Part shown: positions 46,246 to 55,820 of the stretch, in pieces
How positions within the stretch are numbered: the stretch's first letter is position 1
Layout: every line of letters begins with the position of its first letter
Source of the DNA: Sphingobium lignivorans
GTDB taxonomy: Bacteria > Pseudomonadota > Alphaproteobacteria > Sphingomonadales > Sphingomonadaceae
Assembly (NCBI RefSeq): GCF_014203955.1
Contig: NZ_JACHKA010000001.1
Location: 2,263,001-2,327,000, forward strand
Direction of reading: 5' to 3'
Length of the DNA: 64,000 bases
Position numbers and translations under genes: made by a program
Notes under the pieces: generated by a model
What the model was told of the DNA's origin: nothing
Seen by the model: only the letters and a program-made list of their open reading frames with translations
The model's database searches: none

Positions 46246-48169
46246 TCAGCCATGGAAATAATCATAGACCGTCTGCGCGACGGCGGATGATACGCCCGGC
46301 GCGCGCTGGAGATCATCGAGGCTCGCATTGCGCACCGCGCGCGCCGTGCCGAAATGCATGAGCAGCGCTTTCTTGCGAGCCGGGGCCGATGCCGGGCACG
46401 TCATCAAGTGAACTCGCCGTAATCGCCTTGGCGCGTTTCTGCCGGTGCGCCCCGATGGCGAAGCGATGCGCCTCGTCGCGCAGCCGCTGGAGATAGAACA
46501 GCACGGGATGATTCACCGGCAGCGTGAACTCCCTTCCATCGGGCAGGTGGAACACCTCGCGCCCTTCCCGCCCGTGATGGGGGCCCTTCGCGACGCCCAC
46601 CATGGGAACATCCTCCACGCCCATCTCCTCGAGGACCGCGCGCGCCGCGTTGAGCTGGCCCCGCCCGCCGTCGATCAGGACGAGGTCCGGCCATTCGCCC
46701 GTCTCGCGCTCGGGGTCTTCCTCCTGCGCACGCGCGAAGCGTCGCTCGAACACTTCGCGCATCATCGCGAAATCGTCGCCCGGCACGGTTTCGGGACGCC
46801 GGATGTTGAACTTGCGATAGGCATTCTTGCGGAAGCCCTCCGGCCCCGCGACGATCATCGCGCCGAGCGCGTTCGTGCCCTGGATATGGCTGTTGTCGTA
46901 CACCTCGATGCGGTCGGGCGGCCCTTCGAGCCCGAACAGATCGGTCAGCTCGGCCAGAACCTTGCCTTGCGCGCTGCTTTCCGCCTGCCGCCGTTCGAGA
47001 GCCTCCTCGGCATTGCGCTGCGCCTGCCTGAGGAGCTTAGCCCGCTCGCCGCGCTGCGGCACCTCGATGCGGACCTTGCGGCCGATCCGCTGGCTCAGCG
47101 CCTCGGCGAGCAGAAGCGTCTCGGACGGTTCGCGATCGCACAGCACGAGCGGCGCGGGCGGCACATCCTCGTAGAATTGCGCCATGAACTGCATCAGCAC
47201 TTCATCCTCGCTCACCTCCGCGGTGTGGACGGGGAAGAAGGCGCGATGCCCCCAATTCTGCCCGCCCCGGATGAAGAAGGCCTGGATGCAGATGCCGCCA
47301 TTCCGGCTGGCCAAGGCGAAAAGGTCCGCATCGCCAAGTCCTTCGGCATGGATGGCCTGGCTGCCCTGAATGAAGGTCAGGGCCTTGAGCCGGTCCCGGT
47401 AGACGGCCGCCATCTCGAAATCGAGCGCCTCGGCGGCGGCATTCATCGCCTCGCCAAGCTTGGCCTGCACCTGTGTCGACTTGCCGCCCAGGAAATCCTG
47501 CGCGTCCGAAACGAGCTCCGCATAAGCGGATTCGCTGATCCGGCCAACGCAGGGCGCGGAGCATCGGCGAATCTGATAGAGAAGGCACGGGCGCGAGCGA
47601 TTGTTGAAGAAGCTGTCCGTGCAGCTGCGCAGGAGAAACAGCTTCTGAAGGGCGTTCAGTGTCTTGCGGACCTGCCCCGCCCCGGCAAACGGCCCATAAT
47701 AACGCCCCTTGATCTTCCGCGCGCCGCGGTGGAGCTGCACCCGCGGGAAATCATGATCCTCGCGCAACAGGATGAAAGGGAAGCTCTTGTCGTCGCGCAG
47801 GAGCACATTGTACGGCGGCCGGAAGCGCTTGATGAGCTGCGCTTCGAGCAGCAGCGCCTCGGCTTCGCTCTGCGTGGTGACGATCGTCATCGAGCGGGTC
47901 TGCGAGACCATCCGCTGGAGACGCTTCGAGAGGCGCTCGACCTGCGTATAGTTGGCGACGCGATTCCGAAGCGCGCGGGCTTTGCCGACATAGAGCACGT
48001 CGCCGCGTGCATCCTGCATCCGATAGACGCCCGGCCGCGCACCGAGCGTCTTCAGCGTCTCGCGGATCGCGGCAACGCCGGCTTCGACGTCCGGCAACTC
48101 ACTGCCGCGGACCGCGTAAGTCGCCTTCTCCTCGTTGAAGCGATTGGGGGATGACGGACGATCACTCAT
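46246..48169 (-). pseudogene. uvrC: Excinuclease ABC subunit C, frameshifted near its C-terminus
   Basis: UvrC makes both incisions in nucleotide excision repair. The GIY-YIG domain (GVYRMQDARGDVLYVGKARALRNRVANY), the cysteine-containing LYQIRRCSAPCVGRIS, the UVR segment near residue 225 and the C-terminal nuclease (RIEVYDNSHIQGTNALGAMIVAGPEGF, DLVLIDGGRGQLNAA) are all present. At the helix-hairpin-helix (DDVPGIGP), an extra base in the four-G run at 46382-46385 shifts the frame, ending early at 46313. Restoring it yields ARKKALLMHFG and so on to a stop at 46246 and a full second HhH. Loss of the HhH would impair DNA binding. This may be a sequence error. Confidence 0.92.
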
Positions 48170-48244
48170 GATGGCGATTTAGGCGTGCGCTGTTGCGGGG
48201 GCAATGCGCCGGGCGACCGAATGTCTCGCCAGCCGGCGTACACA

Positions 48245-48280
48245 CGAAAAAGCCGGGCAGGTCGCCCTGCCCGGCCTTTC
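48245..48280 (-). terminator. Intrinsic terminator of the atp F0 operon
   Basis: On the minus strand GCCGGGCAGG/CCTGCCCGGC forms a perfect 10-bp stem with a four-base loop and is followed by TTTTT. It lies 26 nt after the atpF stop. Confidence 0.88.
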
Positions 48281-48300
48281 ATGACGCATGATGCGCCGGA

Positions 48301-48954
48301 TCAGTGCGCCAGCTTGCCGATCACCTCGTCCACCAGGCCCTTGTCGGCCTTGGCGTCATGGGCCTGCCGGATCAGCGTGGCAGCCGCGGCGGTCGCAGCG
48401 GTCGCGGCGCGGGCGCGCACATCGGCGATGGCCGCACGCTCGGCAGCGGCAATCTTGTCCTCAGCCATCTTCTGGCGACGGACGACGAGCGCTTCCGCCT
48501 CGGTCCTGGCGGCGCTGATCAGATCGGCCGCTTCCTGCTCGGCAGCGACGCGCATGGCATCCGCCTCCTGCGCGACCGTCGCGATCTTGCGCTCATACTC
48601 GGCCTTGAGCGCCTCGGCTTCCTTGCGGAGCCGGGCAGCCTCGTCGAGCTGGGCGCGGATCCCCGCGATCTTCTTGTCCAGCGCGCCACCGATCAGGACG
48701 GGCACTTTCTTCCAGACCAGAATGGCCAGGAAGACCAGCATGGAAAGGCTGACCCAGCCCGTCGCATCCATCCAGAGCGCGGACGATTCAACGCCATGCG
48801 CGGCCGGACCACCGAAGGCTTCGGTGGCGGAATGGACTTCTCCGTCCATGCCCTGCATCCGATCGGCATGATCGAGATTATACTGGACGGCAGCCGATCC
48901 GTTGTCGCTGGCGGCGGCCTCAGCCGCTGCCGTTGCGGGTGCTTCGTTCGCCAT
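48301..48954 (-). CDS. atpF: F0F1 ATP synthase subunit b
   Basis: Subunit b is the peripheral stalk of ATP synthase. The 217-residue protein has a non-conserved acidic N-terminal extension of about 60 residues. One membrane helix follows (WVSLSMLVFLAILVWKKVPVLI), then a long charged helix (GIRAQLDEAARLRKEAEALKAEYERKIATV and so on in blocks). The last gene of atpI-B-E-b'-b, it begins 1 nt after the b' stop. The F1 genes (alpha, beta, gamma, delta, epsilon) are not adjacent, the usual arrangement in alphaproteobacteria. Confidence 0.93.
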   Translation of the reverse strand: MANEAPATAAAEAAASDNGSAAVQYNLDHADRMQGMDGEVHSATEAFGGPAAHGVESSALWMDATGWVSLSMLVFLAILVWKKVPVLIGGALDKKIAGIRAQLDEAARLRKEAEALKAEYERKIATVAQEADAMRVAAEQEAADLISAARTEAEALVVRRQKMAEDKIAAAERAAIADVRARAATAATAAAATLIRQAHDAKADKGLVDEVIGKLAH

Positions 48955-48955
48955 G

Positions 48956-49441
48956 TCAGATCACCGCCTTCACTGCCTGGAGCGCCATATCGGCGGGAAC
49001 CTTCGCGCCGGCAACGCGCTGCACGATGTCGCTCGCAACTTCCGCCGCGACCGCCTCGATCTCGCCCAGCGCCTTCACGCGCCCGGCCTCGATCTCACGT
49101 TCCGCAGCGGCGAGTTTCTCCCCGGCCGCCGCATCGGCCTTGGCCAGTGCGATTTCCCGGTTCCGGGCAGCTTCGGCCTTGGCCTGCACGATGCGGGCCT
49201 GGGCCGCGGCGCGCGCCTCATTCTCCCTGGCGCGCCAGTCGGCTTCCAGGGCATCGGCCGCCGCCGAGCCGGCGCGAGCCGCCTCGAGATCATCGGCAAT
49301 CTTCTTGTCGCGGGCATCCACCGTGGACTGCACCTTCGGCACCATACCGAGGCCGATCACGAAGAACACGAACCCGAAGGTCAGCAGAAGCCAGAAGATC
49401 TGCGACGAGTAGGTTGCGGCAAGCTGGGCTATCTGAGGCAT
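48956..49441 (-). CDS. F0F1 ATP synthase subunit b'
   Basis: The second, diverged b-type subunit is typical of photosynthetic and many alphaproteobacterial ATP synthases, where b and b' form a heterodimer. The 161-residue product has the membrane helix IFWLLLTFGFVFFVIGLGMVP, then Ala/Glu-rich coiled coil (VDARDKKIADDLEAARAGSA). The ATG at 49441 follows ACAGGTGAT. The frame open to 49486 is not needed. Confidence 0.92.
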   Translation of the reverse strand: MPQIAQLAATYSSQIFWLLLTFGFVFFVIGLGMVPKVQSTVDARDKKIADDLEAARAGSAAADALEADWRARENEARAAAQARIVQAKAEAARNREIALAKADAAAGEKLAAAEREIEAGRVKALGEIEAVAAEVASDIVQRVAGAKVPADMALQAVKAVI

Positions 49442-49527
49442 ATCACCTGTCCGTCTGCGCGGTCCGACGGCGCCCCGCAAGGGCAACCGCCGAATCCGCC
49501 ATCATTGTCCGATCGTCTTGCGAGCGA

Positions 49528-49755
49528 TCAGGCAACGAAGATCAGGATCATCGCGACGACGAACGCCAGCAGGCCGAGAAGCTCTGCGGCGGCGAAGCCG
49601 ATGAACAGGCGGCCCTGCTGGCCGTCCGCGGCACCCGGATTGCGCAGCGCGCTCTCGAGGAACGAACCGAACACGTTGCCCACGCCCAGCGCGGCCACGC
49701 CGGCACCGATAGCAGCCAGACCGGCACCGATCAGCTTTGCGGCTTCTGCGTCCAT
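49528..49755 (-). CDS. atpE: F0F1 ATP synthase subunit c
   Basis: Subunit c forms the proton-driven rotor ring. The 75-residue hairpin protein has the glycine-rich first helix AKLIGAGLAAIGAGVAALGVG, the polar loop ESALRNPGAADGQQGRLF and a second helix FIGFAAAELLGLLAFVVAMIL. The proton-carrying glutamate is in AAAELLGL near residue 58. It lies between atpB and b'. Confidence 0.97.
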   Translation of the reverse strand: MDAEAAKLIGAGLAAIGAGVAALGVGNVFGSFLESALRNPGAADGQQGRLFIGFAAAELLGLLAFVVAMILIFVA

Positions 49756-49803
49756 GTTACTTAACTCCTTTTCAAAAAATCGCTTTGGTCGTTGGTTGAA
49801 AAA

Positions 49804-50589
49804 TCAGTGCAGATGCTCGGCGTCGTGAATGTACAGCGACGTGAGCAGTGCGAACACATAAGCCTGAATGCCGGCCACGAGGATTTCCAGCGCCGAAACG
49901 CCGATCATCAGCGCGAAGCTGGGCACGCCGACCACGCCGCCCCAGATCGGGCTGGCATTGGAAGCGTTGATGACGAAACCGGCGAGCACCTTGAGCAGGA
50001 TGTGCCCGGCGATCATGGCGACGAAGAGTCGCAGGCCGAGGCTGAACGGCCGGAACAGGAAGGACACCAGCTCGATCGGGAAGATCACCAGCACCATGGG
50101 CAGCGGCGTGCCGTGCGGGATGAACAGCGAGAAGAACTTGATGCCATGCTTCCAGAACCCCACGATCAGCACGATCGAGAAGCTCATGATCGCCAGAACG
50201 CCGGTGACGGTGAAATGGCTGGTGAAGGTGAAGGGATGCAGGCCGATCAGGCCGAGCGGCAGCAGGCCAAGCAGGTTCGCGAACAGGATGAACATGAACA
50301 GCGAGAAGATATAAGGCACATATTTGCGCCCGCCCTTGCCGATATTCTCGTCGGTCAGCTTGGCGATGAAGCCGGTCATCGATTCCACGGCGGCCTGCCA
50401 GCGGCCGGGCACCAGCTCCCGCTTCATGCCGAGCAGCATAAAGCCCCATAGAACGGCGACCGTGATCACCATCCACAGCGCGCTGTTGGTGAACGCAATG
50501 TTGTAGCCACCGATGTTCCAATGATCGGTGCCGAACATCGGCTCGATCGCGAATTGGTGCATGGGGTCGATCTTACCGGGTTCTGCCAC
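49804..50589 (-). CDS. atpB: F0F1 ATP synthase subunit a
   Basis: Subunit a contains the two half-channels for protons. The 261-residue protein has the usual five to six helices. FRPFSLGLRLFVAMIAGHILLKVL contains the essential arginine, and IGVSALEILVAGIQAYVFALL is the conserved last helix. The N-terminal PMFGTDHWNIGGYNIAFTNSA is a periplasmic segment. It starts 42 nt after atpI. Confidence 0.96.
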   Translation of the reverse strand: MAEPGKIDPMHQFAIEPMFGTDHWNIGGYNIAFTNSALWMVITVAVLWGFMLLGMKRELVPGRWQAAVESMTGFIAKLTDENIGKGGRKYVPYIFSLFMFILFANLLGLLPLGLIGLHPFTFTSHFTVTGVLAIMSFSIVLIVGFWKHGIKFFSLFIPHGTPLPMVLVIFPIELVSFLFRPFSLGLRLFVAMIAGHILLKVLAGFVINASNASPIWGGVVGVPSFALMIGVSALEILVAGIQAYVFALLTSLYIHDAEHLH

Positions 50590-50631
50590 AGTCTGCTTCC
50601 CAATAAACGCCTGCGATATGACGAAAGCGCC

Positions 50632-50958
50632 CTATTTTTCAGGACGCTTCGTCGAAATCCTAATGATGTTCCTGAAGGCCACGATTATCCCCAGAAAGAG
50701 GAAGGCCAGCAGGAGCCAGGGCGACGTGCCGATGAACCGGTCCAGGACCCATCCGATCAGCGCACCACCGGCAAGACCGCCGATCAGTTCCGCAAGCACC
50801 CGGTTGCCGAGACGATAATTCGCGTCGGCATGCCCGGTCCGGCCTGCACCGGTCCTGACCTTCTCGACCGCCTCAGCACGATCCAGCCGCTCAGAGAGCG
50901 ACTTGATGCGACTATCCTCGGCAATCGGGTCCTGCTCGGGTTCGGTCTCGCTCATCAT
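50632..50958 (-). CDS. atpI: AtpI-family protein
   Basis: AtpI aids c-ring assembly and possibly Mg2+ supply to ATP synthase. The 108-residue product has a charged N-terminus (SETEPEQDPIAEDSRIKSL). The AtpI/Gct domain then follows with two helices, VLAELIGGLAGGALIGWVLD and LLLAFLFLGIIVAFRNII. The start is chosen at the first of two adjacent ATGs, with GGGAG six bases upstream, over the longer frame to 51003. It heads the F0 operon. Confidence 0.9.
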   Translation of the reverse strand: MMSETEPEQDPIAEDSRIKSLSERLDRAEAVEKVRTGAGRTGHADANYRLGNRVLAELIGGLAGGALIGWVLDRFIGTSPWLLLAFLFLGIIVAFRNIIRISTKRPEK

Positions 50959-51141
50959 GCCCACTCCCGTTTGCGCCGCCGGGGCCACAAACCGTCGCTG
51001 CATGACTTGCCTGGGCCGCCCCCGTCAAAGCGGGGCCCGTGTAGAAAGCGAAGCCCCGCAAGTCAACACTAGCGGTGGGAATGGCTAAATGCGGCGGAAA
51101 AGCTGGCAATCCCCCGCAAAAGAACAGCGAATCGAGCGGGA

Positions 51142-51543
51142 TTATTTGCCGGCTGCGGCGCAATAATCCGGCAGGGCGATCGGACCGGCGCCCTTGGTCT
51201 GCCAGTCTCCGTTGCCGATCCGGTAGATCTGCCCCTGGGCGACCCGGCCAGCGAGCGTCTGGCAACCGGTGACGGCCGCCATGTCAGCGACGGTGACGCC
51301 GCGCTTGGCGGCCAGCTCGGTATAGGCCGCCCGGCGCTTGATGTTCAGGGCGTCGACGGCCGCGCGCACCTCGGCGCTCACGGAGCCCTTGGTGCCGAGA
51401 TAGCCATCGGCCTGCTCGCCCACGGTTCCTGCGGCCTTCGCGGCGCTCACGACGCTGTCCTGCGCCATTGCGGGCGCGCTCAGGGCCATCAGCCCGGCGA
51501 GCATTCCGCTCAGGAGATTCGACCTGCTGAAGATGCGTGTCAT
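51142..51543 (-). CDS. ydbL: YdbL-family (DUF1318) periplasmic protein
   Basis: The 133-residue protein has a signal peptide (LLSGMLAGLMALSAPAMAQ). The DUF1318 domain follows: GTVGEQADGYLGTKGSVSAEV, VDALNIKRRAAYTELAAKRG and QIYRIGNGDWQ. In E. coli, YdbL is encoded with YdbH and YnbE, which form an intermembrane AsmA-like bridge for phospholipid transport. YdbL modulates it. Its ATG overlaps the ynbE stop (ATGA), giving a coupled three-gene unit here. Confidence 0.88.
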   Translation of the reverse strand: MTRIFSRSNLLSGMLAGLMALSAPAMAQDSVVSAAKAAGTVGEQADGYLGTKGSVSAEVRAAVDALNIKRRAAYTELAAKRGVTVADMAAVTGCQTLAGRVAQGQIYRIGNGDWQTKGAGPIALPDYCAAAGK

Positions 51544-51749
51544 TTGGGGAAAAGCTCCGGATTGTTCTCGATGAGGTCTCTGGCGTCCTGCTGGAGACGC
51601 ACGACGACTTCCTGCTGGATCTTCACGTTGAGATTGATCTCGATGGGCTTCTCGGGCGCCCGCACCTGGATGCAGGCGCACAGGCCGCCGGTCAGCAGCA
51701 GCATCAGTCCCGTTCGCCCCATCAACTCCAACCATGGTCGCTGCCTCAT
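51540..51749 (-). CDS. ynbE: YnbE-like lipoprotein
   Basis: The 69-residue product is a small lipoprotein (MLLLTGGLCACIQVRAP, lipobox CAC) with a conserved tail KPIEINLNVKIQQEVVVRLQ. YnbE is the outer-membrane partner of YdbH, with beta-augmentation proposed to complete the bridge between the membranes. It overlaps both neighbours by 4 nt (ATGA on each side). Confidence 0.88.
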   Translation of the reverse strand: MRQRPWLELMGRTGLMLLLTGGLCACIQVRAPEKPIEINLNVKIQQEVVVRLQQDARDLIENNPELFPK

Positions 51750-54700
51750 TCCTGATCCCTTTCTAGACCCTTTTCGCTGTCCGGGGGCTGAACGGCAAGC
51801 CCGCTCTCGCTTTGTGCTTCCTTCCTGCTCGCCGCTTCCTCGTCGAGCTGCCTGCGGATGTGCAGCGTCGGGTCGGCAAGACCGGTCGCGGTGTTGAGCA
51901 GCCCCCGGAACGGCGCCTCGATGCGAATGTTGAAAATGAAGGGCAGGCCGAGGAACGGTCGGGCCAGGAAGCTCTTCCGCGCTTCCTCCGTGCCCTGGTT
52001 GATGCCGTTGACGCGGACCTGCGTGACGAACTCGCCATCGATCGCGCCGTCGAGCAGCACGGCGAGACAGCGATAGCGGAGATTCTTGAGCGCATCGAAG
52101 GCCAGCTTGCTGACCGCGTTGAGCTTTGCATTGGACACTTCGCCCACATAAGAGAGATTGCCCGCCTGCCGGCTCTGGTCGCAAGGGATATCCAGTCCCT
52201 CGGTGGTCGTGAGGACGCGCGCCGCATCGCCCTGTTGCCGCGCCACCAGCAACCCGCCCTCGATGCGCCCGCCATTCTCATCGAAGATCATCGGCAGCAA
52301 GCCGTCGAAAGTGCCGGTGGCGGACACATTCTCCAGCTCCAGCTTGTTGATGAAGGCACCGGCATCCAGCCCCACCACGCGGAAATCCAGCGAGCGGGGC
52401 TTGCGCGAATCCAGCGCGAGGCGGGTCGGCAGCAGCTCCAGCGTGCCACCGGAGAAGGGCCAAAGGCCGCCCTCGATGACCGCCTCCTCGCTGGAGAGCA
52501 GCGCATAGCGAACCACGCCGTCATTCGCCTCGATGCCGGGATTGACGCTGCGGATGGTCATCACTTGCCCGGCCTGCGTGCGAAGGCCGAGCAGATCGGT
52601 GAAGCGCAGACTCGTCGAAAAGCCCGTCACCGGGCCGAAGGCCGCGGCGAAGGCCATGTCCTGCGTCGAGAAGCTGCCTTCGCTCGCCACGTCCGTGCCC
52701 GACCAGCGGATATGCCCCTGCCCGTTCACGACGCCGTCGACATTGGCGACCACGCCCAGCGACAGCGGCGTGATGTCATCGGGCTGGAGGCGGCTGCCGA
52801 AACGCAGATCAATCACCGTGAAGTCGGCCCGCCCTACCCCGCTGGGCAGATCGTGCCGGATCGTCACCGCGGCGATCGCTTCCCGCCGCACCGGATGAAC
52901 CAGCGTGCCGGTCGCCTCGATCCGGCCGTCAGCGAAGGTCAGGCGGACATTCTCCCCGACCAACGGATTGAACCGCCGATCGGCCTGCGTGTCGCTCACC
53001 CGCAACGCGCCGTCGACCGACAGCCGGCCGTCGCGCAGCGTCCAGCGCCCGGCGATGTCGGCCAGGTCGAGCGGCACGGTCCCGATCCGTCCCGCCCCGC
53101 CCTCAATCGTCCCGGCAAAGCCACTCCCGCCCGTCATGGCGCCGGCGAGCCGGGCCGCGGCCATGCGGACCGGGTTCTCCCCGGCGCCGATGCGCAGATC
53201 CGGTCCAGCCATCTCGAAACGCCCCGTCGCCAGCGCATAGCGGGCCGAGCGGGTCGAGAAGAGCAGGCGGTTGTCACCCATCCTCCCGGTCAGCCGGACG
53301 GGGCCCGTGCGGATCTGCCCCTCTTCGGCGCCACACAAGGTGAGCCCGGCCGGATCGATCGCGACGCCGGCGCTCCGCAGAGACCGCCAGCGCAGGGGCA
53401 CGCAGTCGCTCGCCAGCGAAACCCCGCCCGCCGGCGAGAAGCGGAGCCTGAGCGGCATGTTCAGCCCCTCGATCGCGCCATCCGGCAGCGGACCATCCAG
53501 CGTCAGCGCCGAACTCACGGTGCCGCGCCCGGCGGCATCGATCGCGAAGGTCAGCGGCGCCAGCGCCAGACGCGCCGAGCCTGCCGCATAAGGCGCCAGC
53601 GTCGCCGTTCCGCGCAGCTCGCCCTGCGGCCCGGTCGCGAGACGGACGCGCCCTTCCGGCAGGCCGCCGCCGCGCATGTCCAGAGTAGCCGTGGCGCCGA
53701 TCGCGCCCGTCGGCCAATCGAAGCGCAGCACGCTGCCCTCCTCGGCGGAAAGGCGCGCCCCGCTGGCAGAGGTCAGTTCAAGACGGTCGAGCCGGGCATT
53801 GCCTCGCCCGCCGAGCAGATTGACCTGCCCGCCCACGGCCAGCCGGTTCCGCTTGCCGAGCGCGTCCAGGGCATGGGCGAGCCGCCGGGCAAGCGGCTCG
53901 ACGGGAGTGCCGGCCGTCGCCGCGACGACTCTCTCGGGCTTCAGGCCACGGGTGGGGCGCGCATTGTCGATCGTCGCCATGCCTTGCCAGACCAGCGCCC
54001 GATTGCGCGCCTCGGGCCGGAACGCGAAATTGCCGCCGATCTTGACCGGGCCGGTGTCGATGCCATCCACGGCCGCGCCGGTCGCGGCGAGCGATGCGCT
54101 CCCGCGCAAGTCGCCGTCCTTGCCGGAAAAGGCCAGCAGGCCGGACAGGCGATCGAACACGCGGTCGCCCTGCCGCGCTTCATCCGCATGAAGCGTGATC
54201 GCGCCGCTCGGATTGCGAAGTGACGGGTCGAGGCGCAGATTGACGCCGAGGCGCGGCGTCGCGAGCGTGACTCCCGCGTCCGTGCATGTCGCCGCCGACG
54301 TGGACACAGGCCCCTTCAGCCAGATGCCGTCTTCCTGGGTCGTCACATCGAGCGGGGCGATGAGCCGCCCGGTCCGGCACGCGCCCACCGAAAGGCCGGT
54401 CGAGGCGAGACTGATCGTCCCGGAGAAGCCCGCCCGCAGCGGCCCCCGCCCTTCCATGCCAAGGACGAGCATCCCCTGATCGGTCGCGATATCGGCGCGG
54501 GCATCGTTCAGGTCGACGATCCAGTCGGGCAGCTGGGCCGCCCCGCCACCTTCCCCCAGCAAGCGATCGACCGACCCAAGGCTCAGGGCGCCGTCCGCGA
54601 TCCGTCCTCGCAGCCGCACCCCGCTTGCCCGCACAGCCGCGATGCGCGCGCCCGTCAGGCTCCAGCCGACATCCACTTCGACGGACCGGATGACGAGATC

Positions 54701-55036
54701 GGGCCGCTTGGGGTCCCCGATGACGAGATTGTCGAGCCGCTGCGTGCGCGGGCCGATTCGCGTGACCTGATAACGGCCCTGCACGCCGCGCGCGGCCAGT
54801 TCCCGCGCGATGAAGCTGTCCGCGATGGGCTTGCGGGCGAGCCAGAGGGCGCCCCCGGCCGCGACGAGCGCGAGCGCCGCGCTCCCGCCGATCCATCGTG
54901 CCAGTCGGGTGCGGCGGCCATGCGCACGGGCGGCTTGTTCTGGCAGTTCGGCATCCTCGGCCAAGTCGATCAGCCGTCCTTCCTGGTATTTGTCATTCCG
55001 CTTGCCGCTTTTACGACCCGCGCCTAGCGTCAACAC
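51746..55036 (-). CDS. ydbH: YdbH-family AsmA-like intermembrane phospholipid transport protein
   Basis: The large 1,096-residue protein has an N-terminal membrane anchor (WIGGSAALALVAAGGALWLA). A long repetitive beta-rich body of the AsmA-like/YhdP superfamily follows. The conserved YdbH C-terminal part is FTDLLGLRTQAGQVMTIRSV, LDAGAFINKLELENVSATGTFDG, GGRIEGGLLVARQQG and LARPFLGLPFIFNIRIEAPF. Such proteins form hydrophobic grooves carrying lipids between inner and outer membrane. The start is a GTG at 55036, only 2 nt from the divergent radC ATG. A start further in is possible. Confidence 0.9.
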   Translation of the reverse strand: MLTLGAGRKSGKRNDKYQEGRLIDLAEDAELPEQAARAHGRRTRLARWIGGSAALALVAAGGALWLARKPIADSFIARELAARGVQGRYQVTRIGPRTQRLDNLVIGDPKRPDLVIRSVEVDVGWSLTGARIAAVRASGVRLRGRIADGALSLGSVDRLLGEGGGAAQLPDWIVDLNDARADIATDQGMLVLGMEGRGPLRAGFSGTISLASTGLSVGACRTGRLIAPLDVTTQEDGIWLKGPVSTSAATCTDAGVTLATPRLGVNLRLDPSLRNPSGAITLHADEARQGDRVFDRLSGLLAFSGKDGDLRGSASLAATGAAVDGIDTGPVKIGGNFAFRPEARNRALVWQGMATIDNARPTRGLKPERVVAATAGTPVEPLARRLAHALDALGKRNRLAVGGQVNLLGGRGNARLDRLELTSASGARLSAEEGSVLRFDWPTGAIGATATLDMRGGGLPEGRVRLATGPQGELRGTATLAPYAAGSARLALAPLTFAIDAAGRGTVSSALTLDGPLPDGAIEGLNMPLRLRFSPAGGVSLASDCVPLRWRSLRSAGVAIDPAGLTLCGAEEGQIRTGPVRLTGRMGDNRLLFSTRSARYALATGRFEMAGPDLRIGAGENPVRMAAARLAGAMTGGSGFAGTIEGGAGRIGTVPLDLADIAGRWTLRDGRLSVDGALRVSDTQADRRFNPLVGENVRLTFADGRIEATGTLVHPVRREAIAAVTIRHDLPSGVGRADFTVIDLRFGSRLQPDDITPLSLGVVANVDGVVNGQGHIRWSGTDVASEGSFSTQDMAFAAAFGPVTGFSTSLRFTDLLGLRTQAGQVMTIRSVNPGIEANDGVVRYALLSSEEAVIEGGLWPFSGGTLELLPTRLALDSRKPRSLDFRVVGLDAGAFINKLELENVSATGTFDGLLPMIFDENGGRIEGGLLVARQQGDAARVLTTTEGLDIPCDQSRQAGNLSYVGEVSNAKLNAVSKLAFDALKNLRYRCLAVLLDGAIDGEFVTQVRVNGINQGTEEARKSFLARPFLGLPFIFNIRIEAPFRGLLNTATGLADPTLHIRRQLDEEAASRKEAQSESGLAVQPPDSEKGLERDQE

Positions 55037-55038
55037 TC

Positions 55039-55746
55039 ATGAGCGAAGGACGATCCCGGGGCAAGGCCCCGCCCACGCATGACGGCACCGGGCATCGCGC
55101 ACGGCTGCGGGAACGACTGGCGGAAGGCGGCCCGGATGCGCTGCTGGATCATGAACTGATCGAATATCTGCTGGCCCTCGCCATCCCCCGGCGGGACACC
55201 AAGCCGCTCGCCAAGGCCCTGATCGCCCATTTCGGGAGTCTCGGCGGCGTGCTGACGGCGGACTGGGCCGCGCTGGAGCGGATGCCGGGCCTGGGCGAGA
55301 CCAGCATCGCAGCCCTCAAGATCGTGCAGGCCGCATCCCTGCGCATGCTGCGCGGCGAGCTGGTGCAACGGCCCGTGCTCTCGAGCTGGCAGGCGCTGCT
55401 CGATTATCTCAGGGCCGACATGGCTTTCATGTCGGTCGAGCGCGTCCGGGTCCTCCACCTCAACAGCCGGAACATGCTGCTGCGCGACGATCATATGGGC
55501 GATGGCACGATCGATCAGGCTGCGGTCTATGTGCGTGAAGTGGTGAAGCGCGCCGTCGAGCTTGGCTCCGCCAGCCTCATCCTCGTCCACAACCATCCGA
55601 GCGGATCGCCCGAGCCCAGCCGGCAGGATGTCGAGTTCACCCGCGAAATCATCCATGCGCTGAGGCCGATCGGCGTGTCCGTGCATGACCACATCATCAT
55701 CGGGACGGACGGCCATTATTCGATGCGCAACGAGGGCCTGATGTAG
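55039..55746 (+). CDS. radC: RadC/YicR-family JAB (MPN) domain protein
   Basis: The 235-residue protein has the N-terminal helix-hairpin-helix region (HRARLRERLAEGGPDALLDHELIEYLL; LERMPGLGETSIAALKIVQA) and a JAB/MPN metal motif near residue 190 (LILVHNHPSGSPEPSRQDVEFT, the HxHP-x7-S/D set). RadC proteins were once linked to repair, but their real role is unclear. It starts two bases from the divergent ydbH start and ends in a strong bidirectional terminator. Confidence 0.92.
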   Translation: MSEGRSRGKAPPTHDGTGHRARLRERLAEGGPDALLDHELIEYLLALAIPRRDTKPLAKALIAHFGSLGGVLTADWAALERMPGLGETSIAALKIVQAASLRMLRGELVQRPVLSSWQALLDYLRADMAFMSVERVRVLHLNSRNMLLRDDHMGDGTIDQAAVYVREVVKRAVELGSASLILVHNHPSGSPEPSRQDVEFTREIIHALRPIGVSVHDHIIIGTDGHYSMRNEGLM

Positions 55747-55756
55747 GGAGCAGGAA

Positions 55757-55786
55757 AAAGGAGCCGGATTGCTCCGGCTCCTTTCC
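55757..55786. terminator. Bidirectional intrinsic terminator between radC and the EF-hand gene
   Basis: A perfect 12-bp stem AAAGGAGCCGGA/TCCGGCTCCTTT closes a TTGC loop. A-run on the left and T-run on the right give U-tracts for transcripts from both sides, serving convergent radC and the EF-hand gene. Confidence 0.88.
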
Positions 55787-55820
55787 GCGCCCATCAGGGA
55801 ATTGGGTCTTTCCTCCGCGA

